Below, in pieces: positions 22,807 to 33,882 of a DNA stretch of 60,000 bases (the first letter of the stretch is position 1; each line of letters starts with the position of its first letter). A program made the position numbers and the translations under genes. Below the pieces are notes generated by a model. It ran no database searches and was not told the DNA's origin. It saw only the letters and a list, made by a program, of their open reading frames with translations. The stretch is from Cristatella mucedo (Eukaryota > Bryozoa > Phylactolaemata > Cristatellidae): positions 1,353,001-1,413,000 of the forward strand of contig WPIO01000086.1 of NCBI GenBank assembly GCA_009760855.2. Reading direction: 5' to 3'.

Positions 22807-23835
22807 CAAGAGTACTTCAGCAACTTCCACCCAGTCTCATTTTCACCGTTCCATGAAAACCACTGGAATCAGTCGTATCAGATCAGCTGAATACATGTAT
22901 TTGAACCTTAAACATCTCTAGTAAGTTCCAATCTGGTTCTGGATTTAATCCCTCCACTGAGTTAGCAGTGCTTAGGGTATATAACGACCTAATTTGGGAC
23001 GCAGTCTTAAGTATAATACCTCTGCTTGTTTTGCACGATCTTTCGGCAGTTTTTGATATGATCGATCCCCAATTTCTTCTTAAATGCCTCTCACCTCACG
23101 TAGACATTAATAATACAGCATTGCAGTGGCTCAGGTCCTAATAAGTAGGAGAGTCCGGAGTATAGATAGGAAGGGACTAAGATCCTCTGAGGAACGTCTG
23201 GAGTATTCGTGGTACCTCAGCGATATGCGCTTGGTCCCGTTCTCTTCACTGTTTATTTATAGCCTCTCTTTAGGCGACGAGATGGCTAGGCACAATCTAG
23301 GGTTTTTCTTCTACACTGATGACCCCCAGTTCTACCTTTGCTTTAATCATTCCTAGTTTTCCAGCCCCTCGAATTCTCTGAGCTCCCTAGCCACATGTGT
23401 TGTTGACATCTGCACATGGACGGCAGCAAACTTTTTTCAATTAAACGACGATAAATCCAACATAATAGTTATAGGCAAACCAAGTTTTATTCAGTAAATA
23501 TAAACGTTAACGCCCACAATTGACTCTGCCAGCATATCTCGAGTTGAATCTGCACGAAATATATTCGTTCTTTTCCAAAGTGACGTTTCATTAGACAACC
23601 ACATCAGCTAAAAAGGAGTCTGCCTACTTTTAGCAAGGTAACATTGCAAGAATTCGGGCGTTTTTAGACTGGGACACTACATCTAAATAGGTCCTCGTAT
23701 TTGTGATATCCCATCTCGAGTTCTGCAATAAACTGCTTGCTTGTCTGCCTGCCTGTCCTATAAGGCGCTTGCAGCGACACACAACTCAGCAACAAGGATC
23801 GTCTGTTGTCTTATGCCATATTTAACCCACGCGTA
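22807..23835 (+). mobile_element. L2-A LINE reverse transcriptase fragment
   Basis: Plus strand. Reads, with frameshifts, FHPVSFSPFHEKPLES, FQSGSGFNPSTELAVLR, LVLHDLSAVFDMID, then FFYTDDPQFYLCF in place of FHFYADDTQLYLCF, and onward to RLQ near 23790. It covers the RT core and has neither the endonuclease nor the 3' UTR. The catalytic box is altered (YTDD). Confidence 0.85.
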
Positions 23836-24129
23836 ATCATCACTGGATGATTTTCTTTAACCGTAAAAATGCAATTTCAACTGAGCTATCCTATTGTGTT
23901 TGTTTTACTGGCGTACAAAAACGCCTACATTTTTAGCTTATCTGGTGATAGCAGTGAAAACTCTTGTAAGCTAATATTAAAGTAGAAACAGAAAGTATAT
24001 ATGTTTTATATAATTGCCGTAATATTATTTCAACCCTTATTATGAAAATACAAATTAACCAGCGTTTAGGCATAGAAAAACGAGATGGGAGCTTTCCATT
24101 TCATTACGGTAAACTTGTAAGAACGTCTT
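23836..24129. other. Unassigned stretch
   Basis: AT-rich, with no recognisable gene or repeat. Confidence 0.4.
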
Positions 24130-24745
24130 CAACAGTCAACACTTTTCCGAATATATGATTTAGAGTACTCTGACTTATAACAGCACAGTCATCGGTAACA
24201 GATCCTATCTAATCATGTGCAGATCTCATTTCGTCTAAAATATGTGCCCTCCTTTTCATCTGAAATTACCTGTAAGTCACGAAGCCTCCCTGTCCTTGAC
24301 CTTGAAGGTGTTCGTGCGAAAATACCATCTTTGCCTCTGCTGCCCAAAATCCCGTCCGAACTGTCATCGTCGGTATATCGCTACACTACAACAGGACTCT
24401 AGCCGATGTGCTCTACGAGCTAGCACCTCTGAATTAGCGAACTGCTCACTCTCTTGCAGACGGCATACAGTTTACCACAGACATTAAACTAACTAGGCCT
24501 ACTAAGCGTAAGTTCTAAAAAAGCGTGCAACATTTTAGGATTGACTGTCCATCGACAGGCAAATGAGGACTTATGTAGTTTTTACCAACGATCCCATTAA
24601 ATGCCAAGTTTAGCTTATATGAAACGTCGTTGAATCGCAGATGACCGATCCCAAATTCCTGATGACTACAATCCAATATCTCATTAATCACGGCGAAGTT
24701 ATCTCCATACACGACGATTCTTACGACGGTCTAGCTTATTCTACG
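24130..24745 (+). mobile_element. L2-A LINE endonuclease-domain fragment
   Basis: Plus strand. Reads NHVQISFRLKYVPSFSSEIT and SLPVLDLEGVRAKIPSLPLL, matching the last third of the endonuclease domain (DHTQISFNLQCVPTSSSKIT, LKTLDIDAVRARISASPLLL), then the linker to about 24745. The conserved SDH triplet of the endonuclease has decayed to a form ending NH. Confidence 0.75.
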
Positions 24746-24885
24746 ATGCATATCTACAATTCATACTCACAGACCCGATTCCACGATGCATATATCTGCA
24801 GCCATGCATAACTAGCATCGTAAATACGCCGTTAGCCTCAGGTAATGTCTCACCCCTTTCAAAAAGGTTGGAGCCAAGAAAAAGT

Positions 24886-25230
24886 ATTAGCTGATTTAGC
24901 AGCCTATTATTGTATCGCGATTGACGAGCCTTAAAGGCTCTCACCACCGCTTGCAGCAGCGACAAGGGATCGACCACCACAGGATTTGAAACTACGACCT
25001 CGGAACTGAGGTCGTAAAAAAGAACCATCTTACCTAGTGAGCAATTACTGCTCATCTAAATCAAATATGTTGGCTGATTGAACAGCCCCCTCTTCTAAAG
25101 CAGCAGAAAAACCTGAAGAGCTGTCAATATCGCTTGCAGACGAAAAATAGGGGTATCAACCGAAGAATTCGAACACACAATCTCGGTACTGGGGCGGCAA
25201 AGAGCCTTACCTAGTGTGCCATCACGGCTA
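24886..25230 (-). mobile_element. Tandem (dimeric) tRNA-derived SINE
   Basis: Two head-to-tail units on the minus strand: 24886-25053 and 25069-25230, joined by a short linker (atctaaatcaaatatg). Each has a tail (ctgatt.agcagcc), a body (accgcttgcag), B-box-like sequence and a head end (cttacctagtg.gc). The same linker joins two unit ends at 25828-25885, so the dimer itself seems to have been copied. Confidence 0.7.
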
Positions 25231-25236
25231 GGATTA

Positions 25237-25826
25237 CATTGACGATACTCAGCTTTATTTGACATTAAAACCGTCGCAATTTGTCGCAGCCACTGACAAA
25301 CTGAATGCTTGCCTTACCGGCATTCGATACTGAAGATTGACAACTGTCTTGAAATTAAATGACAATAACAGTAATAATATTAGTAATGATAATAATGCAC
25401 TTGATAAAGCGCCCTCAGAAAACTCAATCTCTTTCTAGGCGCTTTTTATTTGCTGCAAAGGAAACACGATTGAATGGTGAGTGGCATCATGCTCGATAAA
25501 TGACATAAAGCAGTTAGGGGTGACTGCTGCACGCCCCATGCGTATGGCTGGACTGCAAGGCTTTTCTCTTCTAATAGGAGATGCTGCTGTGCGACCATCA
25601 CGACGAACACGTAATTTAAGTATTGTCTTCGACAACTGCCTACATTCGAAATATTTGTTCACAAGCCTGCTTCCAAAGCTAACCGTCACATCCGATCACT
25701 ATCTATGATTAGGCTCTATCTTACGGTTGCTCAGAAAAATGAAACTCGTTCATCAGCTCTGTCTAGGGTAGATTACTGCGACTCTATTGTTGCTGGGATG
25801 GAAAACTTTGGAAATCTTGCTTCGCC
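25237..25826 (+). mobile_element. LINE-B-type reverse transcriptase fragment, split by L2-A
   Basis: Plus strand, in two parts. 25237-25370 reads IDDTQLYLTLKPSQFVAATD then KLNACLTGIRY and LKLNDNN, which is the (Y)xDD box and the following region of a CR1/L2-group RT distinct from L2-A. 25525-25826 continues with GDAAVRPSRRTRNLSIVFDN. The gap is an L2-A 3' end. Assignment to LINE-B is inferred from its not being L2-A, since no LINE-B copy overlaps this region. Confidence 0.65.
25371..25524 (-). mobile_element. L2-A LINE 3' end inside a LINE-B-type RT
   Basis: Minus strand: ataatatta-type tail, hairpin and 3' UTR to gttaggggtgact, where it is truncated. It interrupts an RT reading frame that resumes on the far side. 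Confidence 0.85.
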
Positions 25827-25827
25827 T

Positions 25828-26036
25828 TACCTAGTGAGCCATTACGGCTCATCTAAAACAAAAATACTTGCTGATTTAAGCAACCTTCTTTGTCATAGCG
25901 GCCTAACAGCCTTAACAGCTATCACTACCGCTTGCAGCGGAAGAAAGTTGCCCACCACAAATCATGAAACCACGACCTCGCGACAGAGGTACTGAAAAGC
26001 AGCCGCCTTACATCATGGGCAATCACGGCTCACCAA
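25828..26036 (-). mobile_element. tRNA-derived SINE, one full unit plus part of a second
   Basis: Minus strand. 25828-25860 is the head end of one unit (cttacctagtgagccattac), then a linker, then a full unit to 26036 (tail, body gctatcactaccgcttgcag, head ending gggcaatcacggctcacc). Confidence 0.7.
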
Positions 26037-26041
26037 CCCAC

Positions 26042-26105
26042 TACTCAAAAGAGCAACACTAGATCAAGAGAACTTGAGAACTTCCGCACAGTCTCTTTAT
26101 GTCGT
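26042..26105 (+). mobile_element. L2-A LINE scrap
   Basis: About 60 bp on the plus strand read LLKRATLDQENL, matching LLKKATLDQENL of the long copy at 30594-33712, then stop at the tail of the next LINE-B copy. Confidence 0.65.
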
Positions 26106-26116
26106 TCATTGGTCAT

Positions 26117-26880
26117 TAGTAATGTAATGTATCTCCGTCTGTAACTCCACAAAGTCATAAAGACCATGTGGGTGTTACGCAGGAGATTTTTTCGTAGCGC
26201 ACTCACAGCTTATGCGGCTTTCGGTACGCATTTGGTAGCCAACAGACTTTGTCTTACGAAACAAAGGGAAAAGTGGGAAGCATAGCAGAGTCAGGAGAGC
26301 AGTTAAGGTAGTGAGTAGCATAGAAGTAGCAGCTCAGGACCGCTGAAAATGATGTGCCATAGTCGGCAGCAGGAGAGTAGTGGTCGTTGCGTAAGTATTG
26401 TGGACGCGAGTTCCGCAGTCTAGGACCTGCAGAGCTAAAGTTTCTGTCGCTAACGGTCTTTAATCGGAGGAATGAGACAGCTAATTTATTTTCCACACAG
26501 GACCTGAGGGCGCAAAGAGGCTGAAATTGATGCAGCAGTTCAGCTAGCTACGAAGGAGCCAAGCCGTGGCGGTCCTTGTGGGTCAGCGTTAGAACTTTGC
26601 TCTGTATCCGTTGCTCAACCGTCAACCATCCTAGCTCTTTTAGCAAAGGAGACACGTGCTCAAACCACTGGGACTTGAAGACTATCCTTGCAGCCATATT
26701 CAAAGTCCGCTGCAATGGCCTAATAGTTTTCTTTGGCAGCCCGGCCAAAAGGGAATAGCAAATATCAAGCCGAGACAGAAATAAAGAGCTAGTTAAATTT
26801 TTGACAAGCCACCGTGGGAGACACCTAATCATGGATAGGGATCGGATGTGATGGCTAGCTGTAGAGGCAGACTTCTGAAT
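26117..26880 (-). mobile_element. LINE-B 3' half with readable ORF2 C-terminus
   Basis: Minus strand. A short (TTACA)-type tail at 26117 is followed by the 3' UTR and then a 94-codon frame (26548-26832) reading RLDICYSLLAGLPKKTIRPL, LNMAARIVFKSQ, HVSPLLKELGWLTVEQRIQS and KDRHGLAPS. This is the conserved C-terminal region after RT in CR1/L2-group LINEs. It is similar in layout to L2-A but clearly a different family, and it anchors the identity of the other LINE-B pieces. 5'-truncated at about 26880. Confidence 0.8.
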
Positions 26881-27649
26881 CCAGTTATAATCCGAGTGAT
26901 GATGACGATGATCCAGATGGCATGCTGATGTATTGACATCGGAGAAGGGTTAATTCAACATGACCGGCGTAATCTTAGCCTTAAGTTCAAGAAGCGGTGA
27001 TGCACTTTAATCGTAGCCATAGCAGCATGAAGCGGTGATGATAAGATTAACGTTAAATGCCCCGTTTGTGTACTATTTAAGATCTTCGCCTGTTAAAGTT
27101 GCGGTTGTACTTTATTCCAAAAGGTGATGCAGGACAAATGAGCTCTTTTTTTGGAGAAACTAGTGTTCCTATCTAAATCTGCCGGTCTGGTTTTATCAAT
27201 ATTTGAGCTATGAAAGCTTTTGCCTGCAATTACCCCATGCAGAGAGCATACAGCCACCTTGTAACATTTAATCAAGTAGCATTGAGCTGAATTTACCTTC
27301 CCACAGTCAGCACATTCAGTGCCTCTACAAATAATTTCATCCTATCCCAGGACATTGCTGGTCTGTTTCCGCTAGCTACTAATATTAGCCTAATAGCAAT
27401 TTACGAGGCAAGGTTACCGCGAATTGTATGAGTTTTCCATGCCGGTTCTCCAGCTTTTACATTATTAGGCCGGCTTAGTTGGCATGACCTAGGCAGCCGC
27501 TATGCTAATGGTGTGTCACCAGGCACCTTTGCCTGATCACTCATTTTGTATGTGAGGCCACTCAGTTGTCTCTTGGGCTGATGCATGCTTAACCTCAATC
27601 TTCTTTACCTCAACCATTTGCTGACGTAAACGATTGTGATTCCTTTACA
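26881..27649. other. Unassigned stretch
   Basis: No gene or known repeat recognised. Confidence 0.4.
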
Positions 27650-27910
27650 GGTTCAGTGCTCAGCTCGGCCTTGTACCGCCACCACGGCTTTCTTCCTGCA
27701 GAGGTTGGGTGCAATTAGTATATGTAAAAAGAATAGAAGAATGTATTTGCTTGGGGAGTTGGCGATCTCCAAGCATCTTTCGGCGGATTCGAATTATGCA
27801 TCTGACCTTGAATTGGTGAGCGTGATGTCATATTCAGTCTCAATATTTTCCGCCAATATCTGCACAACTTATACTTTCAATCTTGCATGCTGACTGGACA
27901 GTCGACCTTT
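27650..27910 (+). repeat. Low-copy dispersed repeat with coding look (copy 1)
   Basis: This block matches the minus strand of 41440-41700 over about 250 bp (shared words tttcttcctg, gagttggcgatctcc, agcatctttcg, ggacagt). In the second copy the frame FLPEEVKFNLYNQID...KRVGDL stays open; here the equivalent FLPAEVGCN is broken by stops. A pyrimidine-rich tract ending ttacag/gtt lies just before it. I do not recognise the protein. It may be an exon of a multicopy gene or part of an unnamed transposon. Confidence 0.45.
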
Positions 27911-28774
27911 CCCAGCCTAGGCGTCTCTCCAGAGCCTGTTTGGGAGGTTCCTATACCCTGTGTTCTACTGTCCGCCAGCAACAGAGACCCAAGGAAGTGC
28001 GTCACAGCTTTCGCACTCGTGGTTGTCAGTGAGCCGATTCCCTGTGAGGCTGGTTTAAAAAATTTTTGTTTCGCCTTTCGCCTGGCTTCTAGCCGATCAA
28101 GTCCTTCGCGTTAACATTCCGGCTGTTGCTCTATTGCTGCAGCTTGGTGTGTTAACGCTTAGGTGGCTACCATCGTGCCGTTCAAGGTAATTAGCTAAAG
28201 AAAACCGGGCTCAGCTGAGATTATGACGAAATAAAACAAGGAGATAGCTGGGTGTCAAGACTGAGTTTTAACGAGCTTGATTGTTCAAGTACTCGGCGTC
28301 TAAAAGCAAAGTTTGTGCTGCAAATGTGGATCCCAGAAAAAGGTTGAATTGTCTTATGGCACCGTAACCATTGTGTAGTTATTACTATTAACTGTTTTTG
28401 TTTTCATCGGTATTGAGTCTGAGTAAGAAAACGTTGTGAATGCCGAAATACTGCTGATTGCGAGAAGAGGAATACTTCAGGCAATAGCAGAGAAATTGGA
28501 AAGTTGCCTGTCGAAAGGGTATTTGCTCGAAAACGACCAATTTTAACTTCGCCGCTGTCATTAGCTTTTCCTGATTAATCATAAATACTCTCGCCGCGCG
28601 TCACGACACTGTGAACTTGTCGCTGTATCATCCACCACGCGTCAACTTGGATTGTGGATGCCTTTGTTCGGCTACACGGAGCTGGCTCCGGCTGATGCTT
28701 TCTTGTCGGTTTCGCACTGACCCTACCAAGGTAGATTACCAATCAAATTCAAGCGATTATCTTACTTTAGTTTG
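27911..28774. other. Unassigned stretch
   Basis: A 75-codon frame at 27887-28114 has no recognisable domain. Nothing else identified. Confidence 0.35.
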
Positions 28775-29009
28775 TGTTGTTTGATTGCCATCGCGAACTG
28801 CACAAAACACCAGCCGACGTGCAACACCACTAGTTTATTCCACCTCGACGCGGAGCAGGGCAAAGCACAATTCTCCTCGCCCACTGGAGTCCCCCGACTC
28901 CCTTGTTAAAACAACCACTAATAGCACGTCCCGGCTGCTTATCACATCGAGTGTCACTGCCCACTCGTACAGCGATCAGGGGTAGTGTCATTAATTAAAT
29001 AAAACCACA
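28775..29009 (-). mobile_element. Solo LTR, second copy
   Basis: Read on the minus strand it starts TGTGGTTTTATTTAA like the LTR at 15566 and follows it throughout (cccctgatcgctgtacgagt; gcagccggga; ctggtgggcgag-like; AATAAA; tcggctggtgtt), ending near aatcaaaca. I could not find a clean flanking duplication, so the inner end is uncertain by a few bases. No internal coding region adjoins it. Confidence 0.75.
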
Positions 29010-29300
29010 GTTAGGTCTCCTGGAATTAACGACAATGCAATTTCAGCCTTTCAGCAAGCATTGTGCCCTGCAACGAAAAATCTAAAAATCTACAACAAGA
29101 GTTTCAGTACTTAACGGTGCTGCTAGTTTCTGCACATCTAGCTTCATTCGCTCACGACATTCTTCAACCTGCTAGATTCGTTAAATGCGTCATCTAAAGC
29201 GTTATCCGGGTTCTTGCGTCACCTCTATTAGGTCTATGTGTTAATCTTCTTCGTGTTTTCATCAGAGATAGCTGGATTTTTCGCTGTACCTGGCTTTTCC

Positions 29301-30335
29301 TTCTGCAACTCACAAACGGACAAAGACAGTGTGGGTGTTACGCAAGAGAATTTGGCATAGCACTCCCAGTCTAAGCGGCTTTCGGTACGCATTCGGTAGT
29401 AAACAGACTTTATCTCATGCTATAAAGGGAAAGTGGGAAGCATAGCAGAGCCAGGAGAGCAGTTAAGGTATTAAGAAGCCAGGAGAGCAATTAAGGTATT
29501 AAGAAGCACGGAAGTAGCAGCTCAGCAACGCTGGAAACGATGAACCACAGTCGGCAGCAGCAGAGCAGTGGTGGTTTCGTAAGAATCGTGTGAGCAAGTT
29601 TTACAGTATAGGACCTATAGTTTCTGTCGCCAACTGTCTATAGGCGCAGGAATGATACAGCTAACTTATTGTCCACACAGGACCTGAGGGCACGAGGATG
29701 CTGAAATTGGGGCAGCAGTTTAGCTAGGTATGGGGAAGTCAAGCCGTGGCGGGCGTTGTGGGCCACCTTACGAACATGGCTCTGTAACCGTTGATCAAAC
29801 GGCAGCAATGGGCCTAGCTGATTGAGCAGCCTCTTTTGCATAGCGAAAGACGTTCCTTTTAGGCTATCACCACCACTTGCAGCGGCAATAAAAAATCGCC
29901 CCCACGGGATTTGAACCAATGACCTCACGGCCGAGGTCGTGAACAGCAACCACGTTACCTAGTGACCACCATTCTAGCTCTTGTAGATACGGAGACACGT
30001 AGTCAAACGTCTGGGACTTGAAAGCTAGCCTTGCAGCTGTGTTCGTAGCCATACGCAGTGGCCTAGTTGTTTCTTTTGTAGCCCAGCAAAAAAAGAACTA
30101 CAGTAATCAAGCCGACACACAACCAAGGAGCTAGCTAAATCTTGTGCAAGCCACTATGGCTAACAGCTCCTCATCTCTGATAGGGATCGATCGTGATGGC
30201 TAGCTGTAAAAGCACTCTTTTGAATGAAGCTTTTAAAATTTAAACAGCTTTCGAAAACGACACCTAAATTTCGATGTATTGCAGCTAAAAGGCTCAATTC
30301 AGAAGACAGGTAGAAAGTATGAGACAACTAAATCT
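29301..30335 (-). mobile_element. LINE-B 3' half, interrupted by a SINE
   Basis: Minus strand. The 3' UTR block (tctgcaactcacaaacgg...) is followed by the same sequence as at 26140-26880, and continues further 5' to about 30335. A 28-29-bp tandem duplication (agccaggagagca.ttaaggt) lies at about 29448-29505. A SINE sits at 29815-29975. The (TTACA) tail itself is not recognisable. No open frame. Confidence 0.7.
29815..29975 (-). mobile_element. tRNA-derived SINE inside LINE-B
   Basis: Minus strand: tail (gctgattgagcagcctcttt), body (ctatcaccaccacttgcagc) and head with a good B box (read on the minus strand as ggttcaaatccc) and a gaggtcgtgaac stretch. It splits the LINE-B word 'agctctt..gcaaaggagacacg' seen whole at about 26635. 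Confidence 0.75.
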
Positions 30336-30389
30336 AGTGCAATACAGCAGTGTTCATAAAATAGAGAGAAAATTCGTCGCTCAAGATCT

Positions 30390-30395
30390 TTTATT
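30390..30395 (-). terminator. AATAAA after the ubiquitin stop
   Basis: AATAAA lies 6 nt past the TAG on the minus strand. It could be the old poly(A) signal but is unusually close to the stop, so chance is possible. Confidence 0.3.
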
Positions 30396-30714
30396 AGAAC
30401 CTAGTTGCCTCCTGGCAGAGGCAACACAAGGTGAAGGCTGACGACTAATTTTGGATGTCGTAACCACAGAGCGTTCGCCCTGCTAATAGCCAGCACAACT
30501 TAATGGCTGCTGATTTCAACGAATGCCTTCCTTGTCTTAGATCTTGACCTTGATGTTCTCAAGCGAATCTGACTGCTTGACCTCGAGGATTATAATAATA
30601 ATAATAATAATAACAATAATAATGTACTTGATAAAGCGCCTCAGAGAACTTATTCTATTTCTATGTGCTTTACATTTGCTGCAAAGGGAAATGCAATTGA
30701 ATGGTAAGAAAAAA

Positions 30715-32710
30715 TCATGCTTGAAAAACAAACAAAATGAATAACATGGTTAGGGGTGACATGCACAGGTTCAGCATGCAAATGTGGTTAGTGGCAGCAT
30801 GCACAGTGTCAGCACGCATAAGCACGTGAAGAACGAATCGCCGCGACCCACTAAATGCTGTTCTACATAGGTGTGTTTTTAAGTTCCTTTTAAATGTGGT
30901 CAGGTCAGGGGATGTTCTGACGCAGGTCGGGAGGGAGTTCCAGGCTTTGCGAGCATACGAACTAAATGCATGGTCTCCAAAGGATTTGAGGTTTGTACGA
31001 AGTATTTCCAGACTGTTGGATTCGGAAAAGCAGGTGGTACGATGCTTGGCCTGATGGGTGACTATGTCGGAAAGATAGGCTGGAGCCATAGAATCAAGGG
31101 ACCTAAAAGTGAGCGACAAAACCTTGAAGTCAATCTCTTGCTTGACTGGTAGCCAGTGCCGGTCGGCGAGAAGTGGAGTAACGTGGCAACTGCGATCCTC
31201 ACGACAGACAAGCCTAGCTGCAGAGTTTTGCACCAGCTGCAATCGCCTGATCGCACATGCTGGTAGGCCAGTAAGCAGTGAGTTGCAGAAGTCGAGACGA
31301 GATGTCACGAATGCATGGATCAACTTGGACGTGGTATCCTTATCTAAACAAGCCCGAAATTTAGCAATGTTATGAATCTGAAAATAGGCGGATTTGACCG
31401 TGGAGCTGATATGGTCGTCTAACGAGAGGTCGCTTTGGAATATGACACCTAGATTTCGAGCTGATTCGACAGGAGATATGCTGGCAGAGCCAATTTTAAG
31501 AGACAGCCTTTCCAATATCTGAATCACACTGGGTTTGCCCGTACCTAGTAAGTTAGTTTTGTCATCGTTTAGTTTTAGAAAATTTGCTGCCATCCATGTG
31601 TGCATGTCATCAATGCATGCAGCAAGTGAGTTCAGAGAATTTGAGGTGCTCGAAGGCTGGGAGGAATCAAAGCAAAGGCACCACTGAGTGTCATCCGCAT
31701 AGAAGTGAAAGCCTAGATTGTGCTTGGCAATCACATCAGCAAGAGGGAGAGTACAAACCGTGAAAAGAACCGGACCTAGCACCGAGCCCTGAGGTACTCC
31801 ATATTTCAGAGGTACTTCAGATGATCTTTGTCCATTCACGTCAATACTCTGGAGTCTCCCACTGAGATAGGACCTGAACCACTGCAGAGCAGTACCAGTG
31901 ATGCCCAGGCGAGATGAGAGGCGCTCTAGAAGAACTTTGTGATCGATGGTGTCAAAAGCTGCCGAAAGATCAAGTAAAACAAGCACAGCTACTTCACCCA
32001 TGTCTGCATTCCTAAGTAGATCGTTGTATACCCTAAGCAACGCTGACTCTGTGGAATGATTAGCTCTAAAGCCAGACTGGAACTTACTAGCAAGGTGTGA
32101 GGTTTCGATATATGAGTGTAGCTGGTCGACCAAGACCGGTTCCAGTGTCTTTGATAGAAATGGTAGAAGGGAGACTGGGCGGTAGTTGCTCAAGTTCTCT
32201 TGGTCTAGTGTTGCTTTCTTGAGAAGAGGCCTGACTACAGCTTTTTTGAAAAGTGCTGGGACATGACCTGAGGCTAATGACATATTAATGATGTTAGTTA
32301 TGCATGGCAGCAGCAGATCAATGCAATGTAGGAGCAGGACAGTGGGAATAGGGTCCAGAGGACTTGTTGTCTTCTTTGATTGCGATACGAACTTTAGGAC
32401 TAGATCACTAGTGACCTGCTTAAATGCAGACATTGAGGTGCAGCCAGGAACCGAGGAACAGCATTCTAGTGGGAAGGTTGTCATCGCAGGGATGGATTCC
32501 TTGATCTTGTTTATCTTTTGCACAAAGAATCGAGAGAAGCGATCGGCTAGATCATCACAAGGATCATCAGGTAAGGAGCTAATCTGGGAACGGTTGAGGA
32601 GATGGTTTATTGTCGACGTCAGCATTTTTGGATTGTGCATTTGTGAGTCAACAATGTTTCTATAGAAGCTAGACTTGGTCTTTGCTAGGATCGATTGGTA
32701 CGACTTACGT
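30715..32710 (-). pseudogene. L2-A ORF2 C-terminal part: reverse transcriptase
   Basis: A 641-codon open stretch on the minus strand. RT motifs: LLKKATLDQENLSNYRPVSL, FQSGFRANHSTES, LVLLDLSAAFDTIDH, GVPQGSVLGPVLF, FHFYADDTQ (catalytic Asp pair intact), KLNDDKTNLL, GVIFQSDLSLDDH, RLDFCNSLLTGLPA and WLPVKQEIDFKVLSLTFRSL. The frame runs past the usual FRTAFSGSL-stop into the 3' UTR because the stop is mutated (GSRRF). Together with 32685-33711 it gives a protein of about 980 residues apart from one frameshift, so this is the best template for the family. Confidence 0.9.
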
Positions 32711-33711
32711 CTTCATATGCCTGTCGATGGACAGTTAGTCCGGATCTGTTGCTTGCTTTCTCAAGCTTTCGTTTAGTAGACCTGGCCAGTTTAATGTCTG
32801 TGGTAAACCATAGGCCGTCTGGGCGGGAGCGAACAGTGCGCTTTGTCAGAGGTGCAAACTCGTCGAGCGTGTCAGCTAGTGTCGTGTTGTAGCTATCTAC
32901 CAATGATGACAGATCGGAGGGAGGACTGAGCAGCAGAGGCGAAGCAGATATTCTCGCACGGACAGCATCGATGTCAAGGGTCTTGAGGTTTCGCGATTCA
33001 CAGGTTATTTTAGAGGAGGATGTGGGCACACACTGTAGATTAAATGAGATCTGCGTGTGGTCAGATAAGCAGGATTTAGTAATTATTGGTAATGACAAAG
33101 TGCAGTTGTATGAGAAAATCTGGTCGAGTGTGTGACCCTTGATGTGGGTAGGGCCATGCACATGAGCCACAAGAGAGAATGAGTCAGTCAATGCACGAAA
33201 TTCGGTGCTGAAAGCGTCAGATAAGTTATCAAAGTGAACGTTGAAATCACCCATAACGAGGAAGGATCGATTTCTTGCACACAGAATCGAAATGAGATCG
33301 GAGAAATCTGAGATAAAGGAGGATTTGGTGCCTGGTGGGCGATAGACTACTGCCACTATCGGTAGCTTGTTTTTTGCTGAGACCAAGACAATTGATTCAA
33401 AAGACTGCTTCGAGGGTACTGCAAATGGCTTGAAGTTGAATTTCGAGAGCGGGATAATAGCAACCCCCTCTCCAGTTTTGTTTGATCTAGGGGTGTGAAA
33501 GAACGAGAAACCGGATGAAGTAGCGTCTTTAATTGTCGGACAGTTTATCGATTTAAGCCAGTTTTCAGTTAGGGCGAGCAGGTCGATACCATTTTCAGAA
33601 ATGAGGTCGCTTATTACCAGAGGTTTATTGCACATTGAGCGAGGATTCCAAAGGCAAGCGTTAAGTCTGGCCGATGGAGTTACAACAGGCCTGATGACCA
33701 CTAAGTTAGAG
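32685..33711 (-). pseudogene. L2-A ORF2 N-terminal part: APE endonuclease
   Basis: About 335 codons open on the minus strand. The apurinic-endonuclease-type domain shows its key blocks in order: LWNPRSMCNK (Asn), LLALTENWL (Glu), VYRPPGT (Tyr), VMGDFNVHFD (Asp/Asn) and SCLSDHTQISF (the Asp-His pair). This nuclease nicks target DNA to prime reverse transcription. After the domain comes a roughly 130-codon linker (to QAYEDVSR), where a small indel near 32705 shifts the frame; the RT part continues in another frame. The conserved residues are all present, so the copy is recent or was under selection until recently. Confidence 0.88.
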
Positions 33712-33882
33712 AGATTATCGTCTTGTCAGTGAGTGTCTTCACGAAGACCTGCATACCTTCTCGAAGCCTTAAGACGACGTGAAGTGTCGACTCCTTGTGA
33801 ACGTTTCAGTCGGGCAGCTTACGGCCTTATTTTAGCTGCTACCCAGCAAAAATGAGCTGCTGCTGCTGCTCAGGCGAAATGC

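Larger units (their letters stand above)
30594..33712 (-). mobile_element. Nearly full-length L2-A LINE in a ubiquitin unit, 6-bp TSD
   Basis: The longest L2-A copy in the window (3.1 kb, minus strand). It is bounded by GATTAT on both sides (30588-30593 and 33713-33718), which is the target-site duplication and also codes for ubiquitin codons 13-14. From its 5' end it carries the endonuclease domain, linker, RT, C-terminal region, a 230-bp 3' UTR, the terminal hairpin and an (ATT)n-type tail. The first codon readable is in the endonuclease and no ATG precedes it, so the 5' end is slightly truncated or the normal start lies further upstream. There is no sign of an ORF1. Confidence 0.92.
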
